DNA of 64,000 nt from Prauserella_A sp040645195 (lineage in GTDB: Bacteria > Actinomycetota > Actinomycetes > Mycobacteriales > Pseudonocardiaceae). Positions 15,683 to 24,331 of this stretch are shown here, one piece after another. The translations under genes were made by a program, and so were the position numbers. The notes under the pieces are model-generated. The model saw only the letters and a program-made list of their open reading frames with translations. It had not been told where the DNA came from and did no database searches. The stretch covers positions 91,873 to 155,872 of the forward strand of contig NZ_JBEYXW010000016.1 in assembly GCF_040645195.1 (NCBI RefSeq), given 5' to 3'. Positions within the stretch are counted from its first letter, which is position 1; each line of letters begins with the position of its first letter.

Positions 15683-18343
15683 TCACTCCGGCACGTCAAG
15701 GATTTCGGCCTCCAGCAGGCCCTGCATCACGGCTGCCGCGACGGCATCACGGCGCCTGCGCACGGAGAGCTTCGCGTAGATGCCGCGGATGTGTGTCTTC
15801 ACGGTGTTCGGTGACAGCGTCAGGTCTTCGGCAATCTCCTCGATGGACCGCAGCGTCGGCAACAGGCGTAGAACACTGCGTTCCCGTTCAGTGAGCGGTG
15901 GAGGGAGCGGCGGCGGGCGCAGTTTCCCCCGCCGCGCGAGGATCTGGCCCGCGAAGCGTTCGCCCGCGCCGAGCCTGCCCAGCAGTCTGGTCAGCATGGC
16001 GAGCACATCCGGCGAGGCGAACACGAGCGGATACCAGACATCCATGCGTTCTGCCGCCGACAGTGCCTTGTCGAGCAACCGCCGCGCCCTGACGTCGTCT
16101 TCCGTGTCCACCGCGATCTGCACACCGGTCAGTGCCGCCTCGATGGGTGTCCACGGCAGCACGGTGGGCACGGCGTTGTCGAGCACCGGCCGCACCACGT
16201 TGTCCGCGGAACCGGGCCTGCCGAGTGCGAGCTGCGCGCGCGCCCGCATCACGAGCAGCTCGCCCGAGCCGGCGAGCGCGGGCTGGCTCCAGCGCAGGAT
16301 CGACCGGGCGTGCTCGCCTGCCCCGAGCAGGACCGCCGCGCGGTGTTCCAGGACCGCGAGCAGCGCCGCCTGCCCGACGGGCAGCGCCTCAGCGGCCGAG
16401 GCCGTCCGCGCCCGCTCCATCCGCCGCAGCCCGCCATGCCACTCGCCGAGCTCGAACTCCGCAGCGCCGCGCAACGTCCCCGCCACCCGCTGGTCTGTCA
16501 CGGTGATGGGCGGTGCCGCGTCGTCGAACAGCTGCCCTACCCGGATGGCCTGCTCCACACAGCTCGCCGGTTCCGCGCGGAGCAACGCGCCGTAGGCCAG
16601 CAGCGTGCAGGCGGCCGCGCCATCGACCGTACGGTGGCGTCCCAGTGGTTCCTGGCGAGTGTCGACCTCGCGAGCCACGGTGGTCATCAGGCGCAGGTCA
16701 CCGATCGCCTCGGCGAGCTCGCCCAGCAGCGTCAGGCAGCGGGTTGCCACGTGCTGCTGCCCGCGGTCCTCGGCCTCCTCGAGGACCGCCGCCAGCCGCG
16801 CGTGGGCGTCCGTGTGGTCACCGCGGGTGAGCGCGGCTGTCTCCTGGGCCAGGGTGGCCAGCGCCGCCAGTGCGGTGTCCTGCGCCAGGCCGGTGTCCAC
16901 CGCCTCCGCGGTGCGGACGATCCGCTGGACGTCGCCGTCGAGCTGCGCGCGGCGCGCGTGGTCGAGCTGCCGCAGCACCGTCAGCTCGGCGTCGGGCCGA
17001 TCCGGCCAGACGGCGTCGACATGGGCGAGGTGCAGGTCGGCGATGCCGGTCTCGCCTGCTTCGAGGTACAGAGCCGCGACAACGAGCGACAACAGGGGAT
17101 CGCCGGTGATCCGGCGATCGTCGAGGACGGCCAGCGCCTGGCGCAGCACAGCGTGCTGCCCGGCGAGGAAGAGCCGCACCGCTTCCCGGCCCAGCGCCGC
17201 CGCGATGCGCTCGGCGTCCCGTGCCTGGGCCCAGTGCGTGAGGGCCTCGGCGGGGCGTGCCTCCGCGGCGAACCACCCCGCCGCCAGCGAATGCAGTGCC
17301 AGCATCCGGCTGGGTTCGCGGCGGGACAGGTCGGCCCGCAGGTAGGACCGCAGCAGGGCAGGCAGGCGGTACTGGCTGCGCCGGGCGTCGGCATGGACCG
17401 TCAGCACGGTGCGCCGGCTGAGGTCGTGCAGCAGCGCCGCGGCATCCGGCCGCCCGGACAGCACGCTCGCCAGCTCGGGCGTGACCTCGTCGCACACGCT
17501 GATGGCACGCAGGAACTCGTACGCCTCGGCATCCAGCTGCGACAGCACCTCGTCGCGCAGGTACTCCAGCAGCGCCCGGTCGTGACCGGCGAGGAACTCC
17601 TCGAGCCCGCCCTGCCGTACTGCCGACGCGGCGGCCAGCCGTAGCCCCACGGCCCACCCCTCGGTCGCCTCGATGAGCCGGTCCAGCCCGCCGTTGGGCA
17701 CTGCGGCTCCCGCGGCGACGAACAGTGCGCCCGCCTCGACGGGGGAGAACCTCAGCTCGTCGGCCCGTATCTCGACGAGCTCGTCGGCAAGGCGTAGCCG
17801 GTTCAGCGGCAGCGGCGGATCGGCCCGTCCCGACGCGACCAGCCGCAGCCCGGCGGGCTGATGCCGGATCAGCGCCTGCAACCCGCGCTGTGTCTGCGGA
17901 TCGGTGATCTCGTCCAGCGCGTCCAGTACCAGCAGCACCGGGGTGGGCAGCTTGTCGAGTGCGTCCACGACGTCGGCGAGGAAGGCGAGGTCCACGCTCG
18001 GCGTGCCGGGCAGTTCGAGGCTCCGTAGCGGGCTGTCCTGCGGCACCTGGCTGGTGGCGCCGAGTGCATCGAGCAACGCCGACCACAGCCGTCGGTCGTC
18101 GTTGTCGTCCGCGTCGATCGACACCCACGCCACGTCCTGCGCGGCGCGGCGCTGGGCCCATTCCGCCAGCAGCAGCGTCTTGCCGAACCCCGCGGGCGCG
18201 CACACCAGCGTCGCGGTCGCGTCACGCGCCTGATCGAGTGCCGACAAGAGCCGCGGGCGGGAGACCAGATTGGCAGGCAGGTCCGGAACCACGACCTTGG
18301 TTCGCGGTACCCGCCAGGCGTTCCCCCTGCGCGGGTCCGGCAT
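15683..18343 (-). CDS. LuxR-family ATPase regulator (MalT/LAL type), second of two
   Basis: This 886-residue paralogue of the protein encoded just downstream has the same architecture: NTPase with Walker A APAGFGKTLL near residue 51 and VLLVLDALDEI near 140, a helical repeat middle, and a LuxR helix-turn-helix (LTERERSVLRLL ... SPNTVKTHIRGIYAKLSV) at about 815-870. The two proteins share the order of motifs but are clearly diverged in the middle, so they probably sense different signals. The gene is divergent from three small membrane or soluble genes starting at 18501, which are possible targets. Confidence 0.88.
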   Translation of the reverse strand: MPDPRRGNAWRVPRTKVVVPDLPANLVSRPRLLSALDQARDATATLVCAPAGFGKTLLLAEWAQRRAAQDVAWVSIDADDNDDRRLWSALLDALGATSQVPQDSPLRSLELPGTPSVDLAFLADVVDALDKLPTPVLLVLDALDEITDPQTQRGLQALIRHQPAGLRLVASGRADPPLPLNRLRLADELVEIRADELRFSPVEAGALFVAAGAAVPNGGLDRLIEATEGWAVGLRLAAASAVRQGGLEEFLAGHDRALLEYLRDEVLSQLDAEAYEFLRAISVCDEVTPELASVLSGRPDAAALLHDLSRRTVLTVHADARRSQYRLPALLRSYLRADLSRREPSRMLALHSLAAGWFAAEARPAEALTHWAQARDAERIAAALGREAVRLFLAGQHAVLRQALAVLDDRRITGDPLLSLVVAALYLEAGETGIADLHLAHVDAVWPDRPDAELTVLRQLDHARRAQLDGDVQRIVRTAEAVDTGLAQDTALAALATLAQETAALTRGDHTDAHARLAAVLEEAEDRGQQHVATRCLTLLGELAEAIGDLRLMTTVAREVDTRQEPLGRHRTVDGAAACTLLAYGALLRAEPASCVEQAIRVGQLFDDAAPPITVTDQRVAGTLRGAAEFELGEWHGGLRRMERARTASAAEALPVGQAALLAVLEHRAAVLLGAGEHARSILRWSQPALAGSGELLVMRARAQLALGRPGSADNVVRPVLDNAVPTVLPWTPIEAALTGVQIAVDTEDDVRARRLLDKALSAAERMDVWYPLVFASPDVLAMLTRLLGRLGAGERFAGQILARRGKLRPPPLPPPLTERERSVLRLLPTLRSIEEIAEDLTLSPNTVKTHIRGIYAKLSVRRRRDAVAAAVMQGLLEAEILDVPE

Positions 18344-18500
18344 GGGTACCCCTCCCGGTGCTCCATTCGATTGTCGGCTCCCCGCCTGTGTGCGTGCCAG
18401 TCCACCCCCCGCATCTCACCCATCGCAGGCGAGGAAACACGCCACGCGTGGCCCAACGGTGGGCGTGGTGGCAACGAGCTGACCGTGTCTGGAGCCGAAC

Positions 18501-18893
18501 ATGGGCAAGCGTGCAAGTTCGCGGCGACGCCGACGGTCCGCTCGCACCGTGGTGGCGGGCCTCGCCGCCACAGCACTGCTCTGCGTGCTCCCGGCGGGCT
18601 TCCCGGTCGTCGAGAGGCTGCTGGTCGGGCGGGCGGAGGTACTGGCGATCACGCTGTTCTTCGCCGCCGTGTCCGCGCTGTTCAACGGCAGCGCGTGGGC
18701 GCTACTGGCGGCGGCGGTCCTGGTGGCGATGGCCGTGCTCGGCCATGCCGCGGGGCAGGCAGCCGTCTCCTGGTGGACGGTTCTCGTCACGTTCAACCTC
18801 GTGGCGACGGCGTGCGCACTGGCCTTTCGGCGCGGGCGGCGTCAGGGCGTGCGGAGGCACGACGCCGAGGAGGTGGGCCGGTGCCGGACATGA
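18501..18893 (+). CDS. Small polytopic membrane protein, unknown
   Basis: This is a 130-residue protein with an Arg-rich head (about ten Arg in the first 16 residues) and four hydrophobic segments at about 17-35, 45-62, 64-84 and 90-107, then an Arg-rich tail. I do not recognise a family. Its 3' end overlaps the next gene by 13 bases, so it forms an operon with the two genes that follow. It is transcribed away from the LuxR-type regulator upstream. Confidence 0.65.
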   Translation: MGKRASSRRRRRSARTVVAGLAATALLCVLPAGFPVVERLLVGRAEVLAITLFFAAVSALFNGSAWALLAAAVLVAMAVLGHAAGQAAVSWWTVLVTFNLVATACALAFRRGRRQGVRRHDAEEVGRCRT

Positions 18894-19114
18894 AATATGA
18901 ATTCCGAGTCCACGGGCGGGTGTCCGAGCAGCTCCGCGATGCCGTCGGCGACTTCAGCGGGATGCAGATCGTCCCCGCGCCACCGGAGACCCTGATCTAC
19001 GGCACGGTCGCCGATCCCGCCCACCTCCACGGAATCCTTGTGCTGCTCGAGAGTTTCGGACTGCGCATCGTGTCGGTGCATCAGATCCCCGAGCTGCCCA
19101 GCACAGGGGAGTGA
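18881..19114 (+). CDS. Small soluble protein, unknown
   Basis: This 77-residue protein (MPDMKYEFRVHGRVSEQL...) has an alternating beta/alpha pattern like a ferredoxin-like or ACT-type small domain, with no catalytic motif. The GTG at 18881 has GAGGAGG 7 bases upstream; an ATG at 18890 is the alternative. It overlaps the end of the preceding membrane protein gene and is followed 7 bases later by the next one. The function is unknown; small proteins of this kind often sit beside LuxR-type regulators in actinomycetes, and that is the only clue. Confidence 0.65.
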   Translation: MPDMKYEFRVHGRVSEQLRDAVGDFSGMQIVPAPPETLIYGTVADPAHLHGILVLLESFGLRIVSVHQIPELPSTGE

Positions 19115-19121
19115 GCCGGCC

Positions 19122-20438
19122 ATGGCCGAGCCTCACGACCCGAACGTCGAGCCGCTGAGCGACGGCGAGCGTGCGGAGCTCGACCGGCTGCGCACCGAGG
19201 TGCAGACGCTCCGCGAACGCAGACCAAAGCGCAGGATCGCCTGGAAGTCCATTGCCGCGGGGTTCCTGCTGGTGCTGGGCTGCCTGCTCACCCCGGTGTC
19301 GCTGGCGACGGTCTGGGTGCACAACCAGGTCGCCAACACCGACCGGTTCGTCGCGACGATGAGCCCGCTCATCAGCCAGCCCTCGGTGCAGGCCGCGGTC
19401 ACCAACCGGGTCACCGACACGGTGTTCACCTACGTCGACGTGCAGGGCCTGGCCAACGACGCGATCTCGGCGCTGGCCACGCAGGGCGTGCCGCCCGGGG
19501 TGACCGACCGGCTACGGGGGCTGACCGGGCCACTCAGCTCGAGCGTGCAGGGCTTCGTCCACGGCGAGGTCGCCAAGGTCGTCGCCGGCCCGGGGGTGTC
19601 GCAGCTGTGGGACCAGTCGATCCGCATCGCCAGCGAGCAGATGAACGCCGTGCTGTCCGGGCAGAGCTCGGCTGTGGTGGTCAGCGGCGGTGACGTGAAA
19701 CTGGACCTGGCGCCGTTCATCAACGCGGCCAAGCAGCAGCTCGCATCGTCTGGTCTCGGCCTCGCCAACCGGATTCCCAGCGTGCACCCGACGATCACGA
19801 TCACCAATGCCAGCTCACTGGAACGAGCCAAGTCGGCCTACTCGCTGCTCGACACCGGCGCGACCTGGCTGCCCTGGGTCACGCTGGTGTTCTTCGCGGC
19901 GGGGATCTACCTGGCTCGCGATCACCGGCGGGCGCTGGTAGGCACCGGGCTCGGCGTGGCTGTGGCCATGGTGGTGTTGGCCGCGGGCCTGTACATCACC
20001 CGCGGCGTCGTCATCGGTGCGGTGCCGCAGCAATCCGCGGCCGCCGCCGGCGACTCCTACAACGTCGTCGTCCGGTTCCTGCGGGACGGGCTGCGCACGC
20101 TCTTCGCCGTCGGGATCGTCGTCGCGCTCGGTGCCTTCCTCGCCGGCCCGTCCAAGACGGCCGTGGCAATCCGCACCGGGCTGTCGCGGGGGATCGCGTG
20201 GCTGCGCCGCGGCGGAGCGCGGGCCGGGCTGCGCACCGGCCCGGTCGGGCCGTGGGTGTACGCCTACCGAACGCCGCTGCGCGTGGCGTTGGTAGCGGTG
20301 GCCGCGCTCGTGTTCGTGTTCTTCGCGCAGCCGAGCGGGCTGACGGTGCTGATCATCGTGCTCGTGCTGCTGGTCTGTCTCGGCATCGTGCAGTTCCTGG
20401 CGCAGCCACCCGCTGAACAGCGGGAACAGGAACACTGA
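19122..20438 (+). CDS. Large membrane protein with external domain, unknown
   Basis: This 438-residue envelope protein has a cytoplasmic head with a short Glu/Arg-rich coiled-coil (ELDRLRTEVQTLRERRPKRR), a first helix at about 45-64, then some 200 residues outside the membrane (VHNQVANTDRFVATMSPL onward), and four or five helices from about residue 248 to the end. The form is common in actinobacteria, where such proteins are annotated only as hypothetical membrane proteins. It is third in an operon with the two small genes before it. It is convergent with the NTF2-like gene, 3 bases away. Confidence 0.75.
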   Translation: MAEPHDPNVEPLSDGERAELDRLRTEVQTLRERRPKRRIAWKSIAAGFLLVLGCLLTPVSLATVWVHNQVANTDRFVATMSPLISQPSVQAAVTNRVTDTVFTYVDVQGLANDAISALATQGVPPGVTDRLRGLTGPLSSSVQGFVHGEVAKVVAGPGVSQLWDQSIRIASEQMNAVLSGQSSAVVVSGGDVKLDLAPFINAAKQQLASSGLGLANRIPSVHPTITITNASSLERAKSAYSLLDTGATWLPWVTLVFFAAGIYLARDHRRALVGTGLGVAVAMVVLAAGLYITRGVVIGAVPQQSAAAAGDSYNVVVRFLRDGLRTLFAVGIVVALGAFLAGPSKTAVAIRTGLSRGIAWLRRGGARAGLRTGPVGPWVYAYRTPLRVALVAVAALVFVFFAQPSGLTVLIIVLVLLVCLGIVQFLAQPPAEQREQEH

Positions 20439-20441
20439 AGC

Positions 20442-20810
20442 TCAGGCGGCGTCGGTGCTCGGCAAGCTGGCGTACTCCTCGATACGGGTGATGAGGCCGT
20501 CTTCGAAGCGGAAGTACACGGCGGCGTCGACCCGGAAGAGCGCTCCGTCCTTCATGATCACGTTCACCACATGCTGCTGGAGGACTTCGCCGGGCCGGGA
20601 GAACTGCCGGGTGATGTCGTAGCGCATCGACCGGATGGGCTCGATGTGGGCTTCCATGCCCGAGATGTTCTCCTGGATCGTCGAGTCGCCCTTGCCGTCG
20701 TTGTGCCAGACGGTGGCCTTCGCGGAGCACATCGCTCGCGCATCGGCCCATTCCCTGTTCTCCAGGTGGCGCAGATAGGTGATCGCCTTGTCTTCGAGGT
20801 CCTGGCTCAT
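20442..20810 (-). CDS. NTF2-like / SnoaL-fold protein
   Basis: This 122-residue protein has the NTF2-like cone fold: helix (LEDKAITYLRHLENREW), strand TVWHNDGKGDST, the central LQQHVVNVIMKDGALFRVDAAVYFRFEDGLITRIEEYA sheet, as in SnoaL and ketosteroid-isomerase-like proteins. Such proteins are often small-molecule isomerases or cyclases, or simple binders; no catalytic Asp-His pair can be assigned safely. It lies downstream of the methyltransferase-DUF1684 gene in the same direction, 51 bases away, and could be co-transcribed. Confidence 0.8.
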   Translation of the reverse strand: MSQDLEDKAITYLRHLENREWADARAMCSAKATVWHNDGKGDSTIQENISGMEAHIEPIRSMRYDITRQFSRPGEVLQQHVVNVIMKDGALFRVDAAVYFRFEDGLITRIEEYASLPSTDAA

Positions 20811-20861
20811 GGTGTTGCTTCCTTCTGTGTGTGGTGTGACTTGTCGCCGAACTCGCGGGGC

Positions 20862-22532
20862 TCAGTTCTCGGCGTAGACGAGAGCGCGTTCTCCTGCCTC
20901 GACTCGCATGGGCAGGTGGTTGCCGGGAGGCGGGAGAGGACACGTGAAGACGGCCGGGACCAGGTGGTGGTGGGAGAGCGTCGCCTGGTTGAAGTCGACG
21001 GTCAGGGTGCTGCCGGGCTCCAGGAGCGGCAGTACCAGCCAGCGGCCGATTTCGGGTGTCCCGGATCTGTTGGTCTCGTCGGTGAAGACCACGAGCCGCT
21101 GGCCGGGCATGTCTTCGAGTACGGACAGCACGTATTCGGTGCCGTTGACGGTGACGGCGAGGTCGACCGGCGCCAGGATGGCTTCCGTGCTGCGGGGAGT
21201 CGTCAGGCGTCCCACTTCGATGCGGCGGCCCTCCGGAGCCGCTCGATACACGCCTTCGAGGACCCAGGCCGGGTCGTAGGGGTAGGTGTCGATCCCGCTG
21301 AGGCCCGACCGGGCGAGAGCCCCGTGGTCCATGACGACCACGCCGTAGAACCCGTCCGCGCCTCCCGCAAAGCCCGCACGGCCATCGGAGAACTCGAGCG
21401 AGCTGCCGGACGGCACTTCGGTTGTTCCGTTCACCGCCTCGCCGTTGACCGTCATGCCGTCGTCGGCAGCGACCGACACCGTCAGGGCGCCCGCCTCGGT
21501 GATGCTCCACTGCCCGGGAACGCCGGGAATGACGTGGCTGTCCGGGCCGGTCACCCTGCCGTTGGCGACGACCTTCACCTTGCCGTTCGGGCCGGCGATC
21601 TCGTCCCACCTGCTCTTGCGCCACGCCTCGTAGCCGGCGGGCACGCTGCCGGCGTTGTTCGCTGTATCCAGGAGCGTCCGGCGTGCGGCCCATACCCTCC
21701 GTTCGGTGCGCACTGCGAGGTCGTCGCGGCGCAGGATGCTGTGTGAGCTGCCGGTGTCGAGTAGCTGGTCCAGTGCCGTGAGGTCGTCGGCCGAGAGCAC
21801 GTCGGCGACGGCCCCGCGCAGGCGTCGCAGGGTGGCGAGCGCGTAGCGGCCGACCGCGGGGGAGCGGGAGTGCTCGATGTCGACGGTGATCGTGCGTTCG
21901 CCTTCGAGGGTGAATCCGGCGGCGGTCAGCTTGGGTCCCCAGTCGGCACCGCGGTGGGGTACGTGCCCGGCGTGGCGGTGGTCGCTCGCGGCATGGCAGC
22001 GTTCCTCCAGGCCGGGGCGGTTCCCGGGGGCGTCGTCGGGCAGGAAACGGGGCAGGCCGGCGAGCTCGACGACGGCGAACAGTCCGCCGGGGGCGAGCAT
22101 GTCGTGGACCTGACGCAGGGTGCGGTCGGGATCGGTCATGTGGTGCAGGGAGGCCGATGCCCACACCAGGTCGGGCTTGCCGAGGTCCGGCCACGCCGAG
22201 TCGAGGTCGGCCGCAACGGTGCGCACGCGATCGGCCAGCCCGTTCTCGCGGGCCTTGTCCCGCAGGCGATGCAGATGGTCGGCCGAGGAGTCGACAGCGG
22301 TCACCTGCGCCTCGGGGAAGCGGGTGAGCAGGGCGAAGGTCCCGGCACCGGTCCCGCAGCCCAGGTCCACGATCTGGTGGGGGCTCGCCTCGACGGGCAG
22401 CCACGCGGTGATGGACGCGGTGTGCCCCGCGAGGACTTCCGCGTCGAGCTCGAGGATTTCCGCCTGGCCGTCGACGTCGTTCTGGTGTTCGTGAACGTGC
22501 GGTCCGCCAGGGTCCTGTGCAGTGGACTTCAT
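20862..22532 (-). CDS. SAM methyltransferase fused to DUF1684 domain
   Basis: One 556-residue frame joins two complete proteins. Residues 1-286 are a class I methyltransferase with the SAM-binding VDLGCGTGAGTFALL near 55-68, the acidic loop VTAVDSSADHLHRL and the post-motif ASASLHHMTDPDRTLRQVHDML. Residues about 300-556 are a DUF1684 protein: the opening EAWRKSRW, a beta-rich body and the signature end DFNQATLSHHHLVPAVFTCPLPPPGN, then VEAGER. Separate proteins of both kinds are common in actinobacteria; the head-to-tail fusion is unusual. The gene follows an XRE-cupin regulator and has a palindrome and a shared GCGGTTTGC site in its promoter region, so that regulator probably controls it. The substrate is unknown. 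Confidence 0.85.
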   Translation of the reverse strand: MKSTAQDPGGPHVHEHQNDVDGQAEILELDAEVLAGHTASITAWLPVEASPHQIVDLGCGTGAGTFALLTRFPEAQVTAVDSSADHLHRLRDKARENGLADRVRTVAADLDSAWPDLGKPDLVWASASLHHMTDPDRTLRQVHDMLAPGGLFAVVELAGLPRFLPDDAPGNRPGLEERCHAASDHRHAGHVPHRGADWGPKLTAAGFTLEGERTITVDIEHSRSPAVGRYALATLRRLRGAVADVLSADDLTALDQLLDTGSSHSILRRDDLAVRTERRVWAARRTLLDTANNAGSVPAGYEAWRKSRWDEIAGPNGKVKVVANGRVTGPDSHVIPGVPGQWSITEAGALTVSVAADDGMTVNGEAVNGTTEVPSGSSLEFSDGRAGFAGGADGFYGVVVMDHGALARSGLSGIDTYPYDPAWVLEGVYRAAPEGRRIEVGRLTTPRSTEAILAPVDLAVTVNGTEYVLSVLEDMPGQRLVVFTDETNRSGTPEIGRWLVLPLLEPGSTLTVDFNQATLSHHHLVPAVFTCPLPPPGNHLPMRVEAGERALVYAEN

Positions 22533-22553
22533 GACGCCACGGTAAGTCGATCA

Positions 22554-22577
22554 TGCGTTAAACGCACAGCGGTTTGC
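22554..22577. promoter_or_regulatory. Candidate XRE-regulator site before the methyltransferase gene
   Basis: The palindrome TGCGTTAAACGCA (22554-22566) is followed by GCGGTTTGC (22569-22577), whose complement GCAAACCGC recurs in the spacer between the XRE gene and the flavoprotein gene (23221-23229). The shared word at both promoters beside one regulator gene suggests its binding site. Confidence 0.45.
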
Positions 22578-22621
22578 TCATCCAGCAAGACGATAGCTGT
22601 TCGGGATGCCGACCACGCAAG

Positions 22622-23197
22622 TCAAGATCGGTCCGTCTTGCCGGTTTGGTGCCCGCGGCGGGCCTCGCGGTCGAAGATGCCCAGGATTTCGCATGGCCCG
22701 CCCGCGGTGCCGATCGCGTGCGGGAGCATGGTGGGAAACTCGGCCGCCTGGTTGGTTTCGATGCGGAACCGGCGGTGGCCCAGCAGGAGGACGGCGGTGC
22801 CGGAGAGGACGACGAGCCACTCGCGGCCAGGGTGAGCGCGCATGCGGGCGGGGTTGTCCGGTGGCGGGTCCGTCATCCGCTGGCGCATGACGGTCATACC
22901 GGGATCCGCTTTGATCGACCACCGCATCCCGCCGTGAGTGCCGTCGATCATCGGGCTGGCGATCACGTCGTCGGTGTCCGACTCGACCAGCTGGTCAAGA
23001 GAGGTGTCCAGGGCGCGGGCGAGGATGACGAGCTGGTCCAGTGCGAGGCGGCGCTGACCGTTCTCGATCCGGCTGAGCGACGACGGACTCAGCCGGGCAC
23101 GGGTGGCCAGCTCCTCCAGTGACCAGCCCTGCGCCACCCGCAGGGCGCGAATTCGTTTGCGTACGAGGCTGCCCAACTCGCCATCGTCTTGCTTCAT
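22622..23197 (-). CDS. XRE-family regulator with C-terminal cupin
   Basis: This 191-residue transcription regulator has a helix-turn-helix at about residues 10-65 (VRKRIRALRVAQGWSLEELATRA, then LSPSSLSRIENGQRRL) and a small cupin barrel from about 105 to the end (AHPGREWLVVLSGTAVLLLG ... PTMLPHAIGTAG). I chose the ATG at 23197 (MKQDDGELGS). It lies between the methyltransferase-DUF1684 gene (same strand) and a divergent thioredoxin-reductase-like gene, an arrangement seen repeatedly in actinobacteria, which implies control of both. GCAAACCGC words in both promoter regions are candidate operators. Confidence 0.88.
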   Translation of the reverse strand: MKQDDGELGSLVRKRIRALRVAQGWSLEELATRARLSPSSLSRIENGQRRLALDQLVILARALDTSLDQLVESDTDDVIASPMIDGTHGGMRWSIKADPGMTVMRQRMTDPPPDNPARMRAHPGREWLVVLSGTAVLLLGHRRFRIETNQAAEFPTMLPHAIGTAGGPCEILGIFDREARRGHQTGKTDRS

Positions 23198-23214
23198 AGG
23201 CACGATCCTATGCT

Positions 23215-23229
23215 CAAACCGCAAACCGC
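23215..23229. promoter_or_regulatory. Candidate XRE-regulator site in divergent spacer
   Basis: CAAACCGC occurs twice, overlapping by two bases (23215-23222 and 23222-23229), with GCAAACCGC at 23221-23229. It lies in the 99-bp spacer between the XRE-cupin gene and the flavoprotein gene and matches, in complement, the word in front of the methyltransferase gene. Confidence 0.45.
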
Positions 23230-23296
23230 ACTTACGGTCATGGAGTAGCGCCCCGTAATCAGGGGCCCCACCAACACGAAGAAATGAGGTACCGCC

Positions 23297-24274
23297 ATGT
23301 CACCGGACGGAACCGTCGACGCCGTGGTGATCGGCGGTGGCGCCGCGGGCCTGAGCGGCGCGCTGATGCTGGCACGCTCGCGCCGCTCGGTCGTCGTGAT
23401 CGACAGCGGCACGCCCCGCAACGCACCGGCCGCGGGTGTGCACGGCCTGCTCGGCCTGGACGGCACACCGCCCGCGGAGCTGCTGCGGCGCGGCCGGGAG
23501 GAGGTGCGCCGCTACGGCGGGCGGGTCGTGACCGGTGAGGTGACCTCCGCCGTGCCTGCCGCTCTTTCGGCAGACGGCGACCCCCGTTTCACCATCACCC
23601 TGGCCGACGGCAGGGCCACGCAGGCCCGCCGGGTGCTGGTCGCCACCGGACTGCGCGACGTGCTGCCCGACATCCCCGGCCTGGCCCAGCACTGGGGCCG
23701 CGGCGTGGTGCACTGCCCGTACTGCCACGGCTGGGAGGTGCGCGACGAAGCCATCGGCATCCTGGCCGTAGGCCCGGCGTCGATCCACCACGCGCTGTTG
23801 TTCCGTCAGCTGACCGAAGACCTGGTGTACTTCACCCGCGGCACCGACCTGGCCGAGGACACCCGCGCCCGATTCGCCGCCCGCGGCATCCGCGTCATCG
23901 ACACGCCCGTCGCGGAGGTCGAGTCCGACGAGAGCGGCATCACGGGTGTTCGGCTGGCCGATGGACGAGTGCTGCCGCGGCGCGTTCTCGCGGTCGTCAC
24001 GACGACGCTGGCCCGCACCGACGGCCTCGACGGTCTGCGGCTGCCGATGGAGGATCTGCCGGGCGGCATGGGCCGCCGCTTCGTCACCGGCATGGCAGGC
24101 ACCACCGAAGTGCCGGGGGTGTGGGTGGCGGGCAACGCCACCGACCTGACCGCGCAGGTCGGTGCCTCCGCCGCGGCCGGAGCCCTCGCCGGTGCCCACC
24201 TGAACGCCGACCTCACCACAGCCGACACCAACGCGGCCCTCGCCGCCGCGTCGTCCAGGACCACTCACGCCTGA
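23297..24274 (+). CDS. NAD(P)/FAD-dependent thioredoxin-reductase-like oxidoreductase
   Basis: The 325-residue flavoprotein has the FAD-binding VIGGGAAGLSGALMLARS near residue 11, the redox pair CPYC in GVVHCPYCHGWE near 138, a degenerate NAD(P) site (GILAVGPASIHHALL) where the usual GGGxxA is missing, and a C-terminal GVWVAGNATDLTAQVGASAAAG that closes on the flavin. It is close in length to thioredoxin reductases but belongs to the branch found beside XRE-cupin regulators and methyltransferases, whose electron acceptor is not known. It is divergent from the XRE gene; the DUF899 gene follows after 57 bases. Confidence 0.87.
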   Translation: MSPDGTVDAVVIGGGAAGLSGALMLARSRRSVVVIDSGTPRNAPAAGVHGLLGLDGTPPAELLRRGREEVRRYGGRVVTGEVTSAVPAALSADGDPRFTITLADGRATQARRVLVATGLRDVLPDIPGLAQHWGRGVVHCPYCHGWEVRDEAIGILAVGPASIHHALLFRQLTEDLVYFTRGTDLAEDTRARFAARGIRVIDTPVAEVESDESGITGVRLADGRVLPRRVLAVVTTTLARTDGLDGLRLPMEDLPGGMGRRFVTGMAGTTEVPGVWVAGNATDLTAQVGASAAAGALAGAHLNADLTTADTNAALAAASSRTTHA

Positions 24275-24331
24275 GTCGCGCGTCTGTTTTAGTGACCGAT
24301 GCTGTCCGGCACGAGCACCACGGAGGACACC

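Noticed and set aside
20353..22554. Open frame of 733 codons in the methyltransferase region
   Set aside because: Arg/Pro/Gly-rich shadow of the methyltransferase-DUF1684 and NTF2-like genes, which lie on the same strand in another frame.
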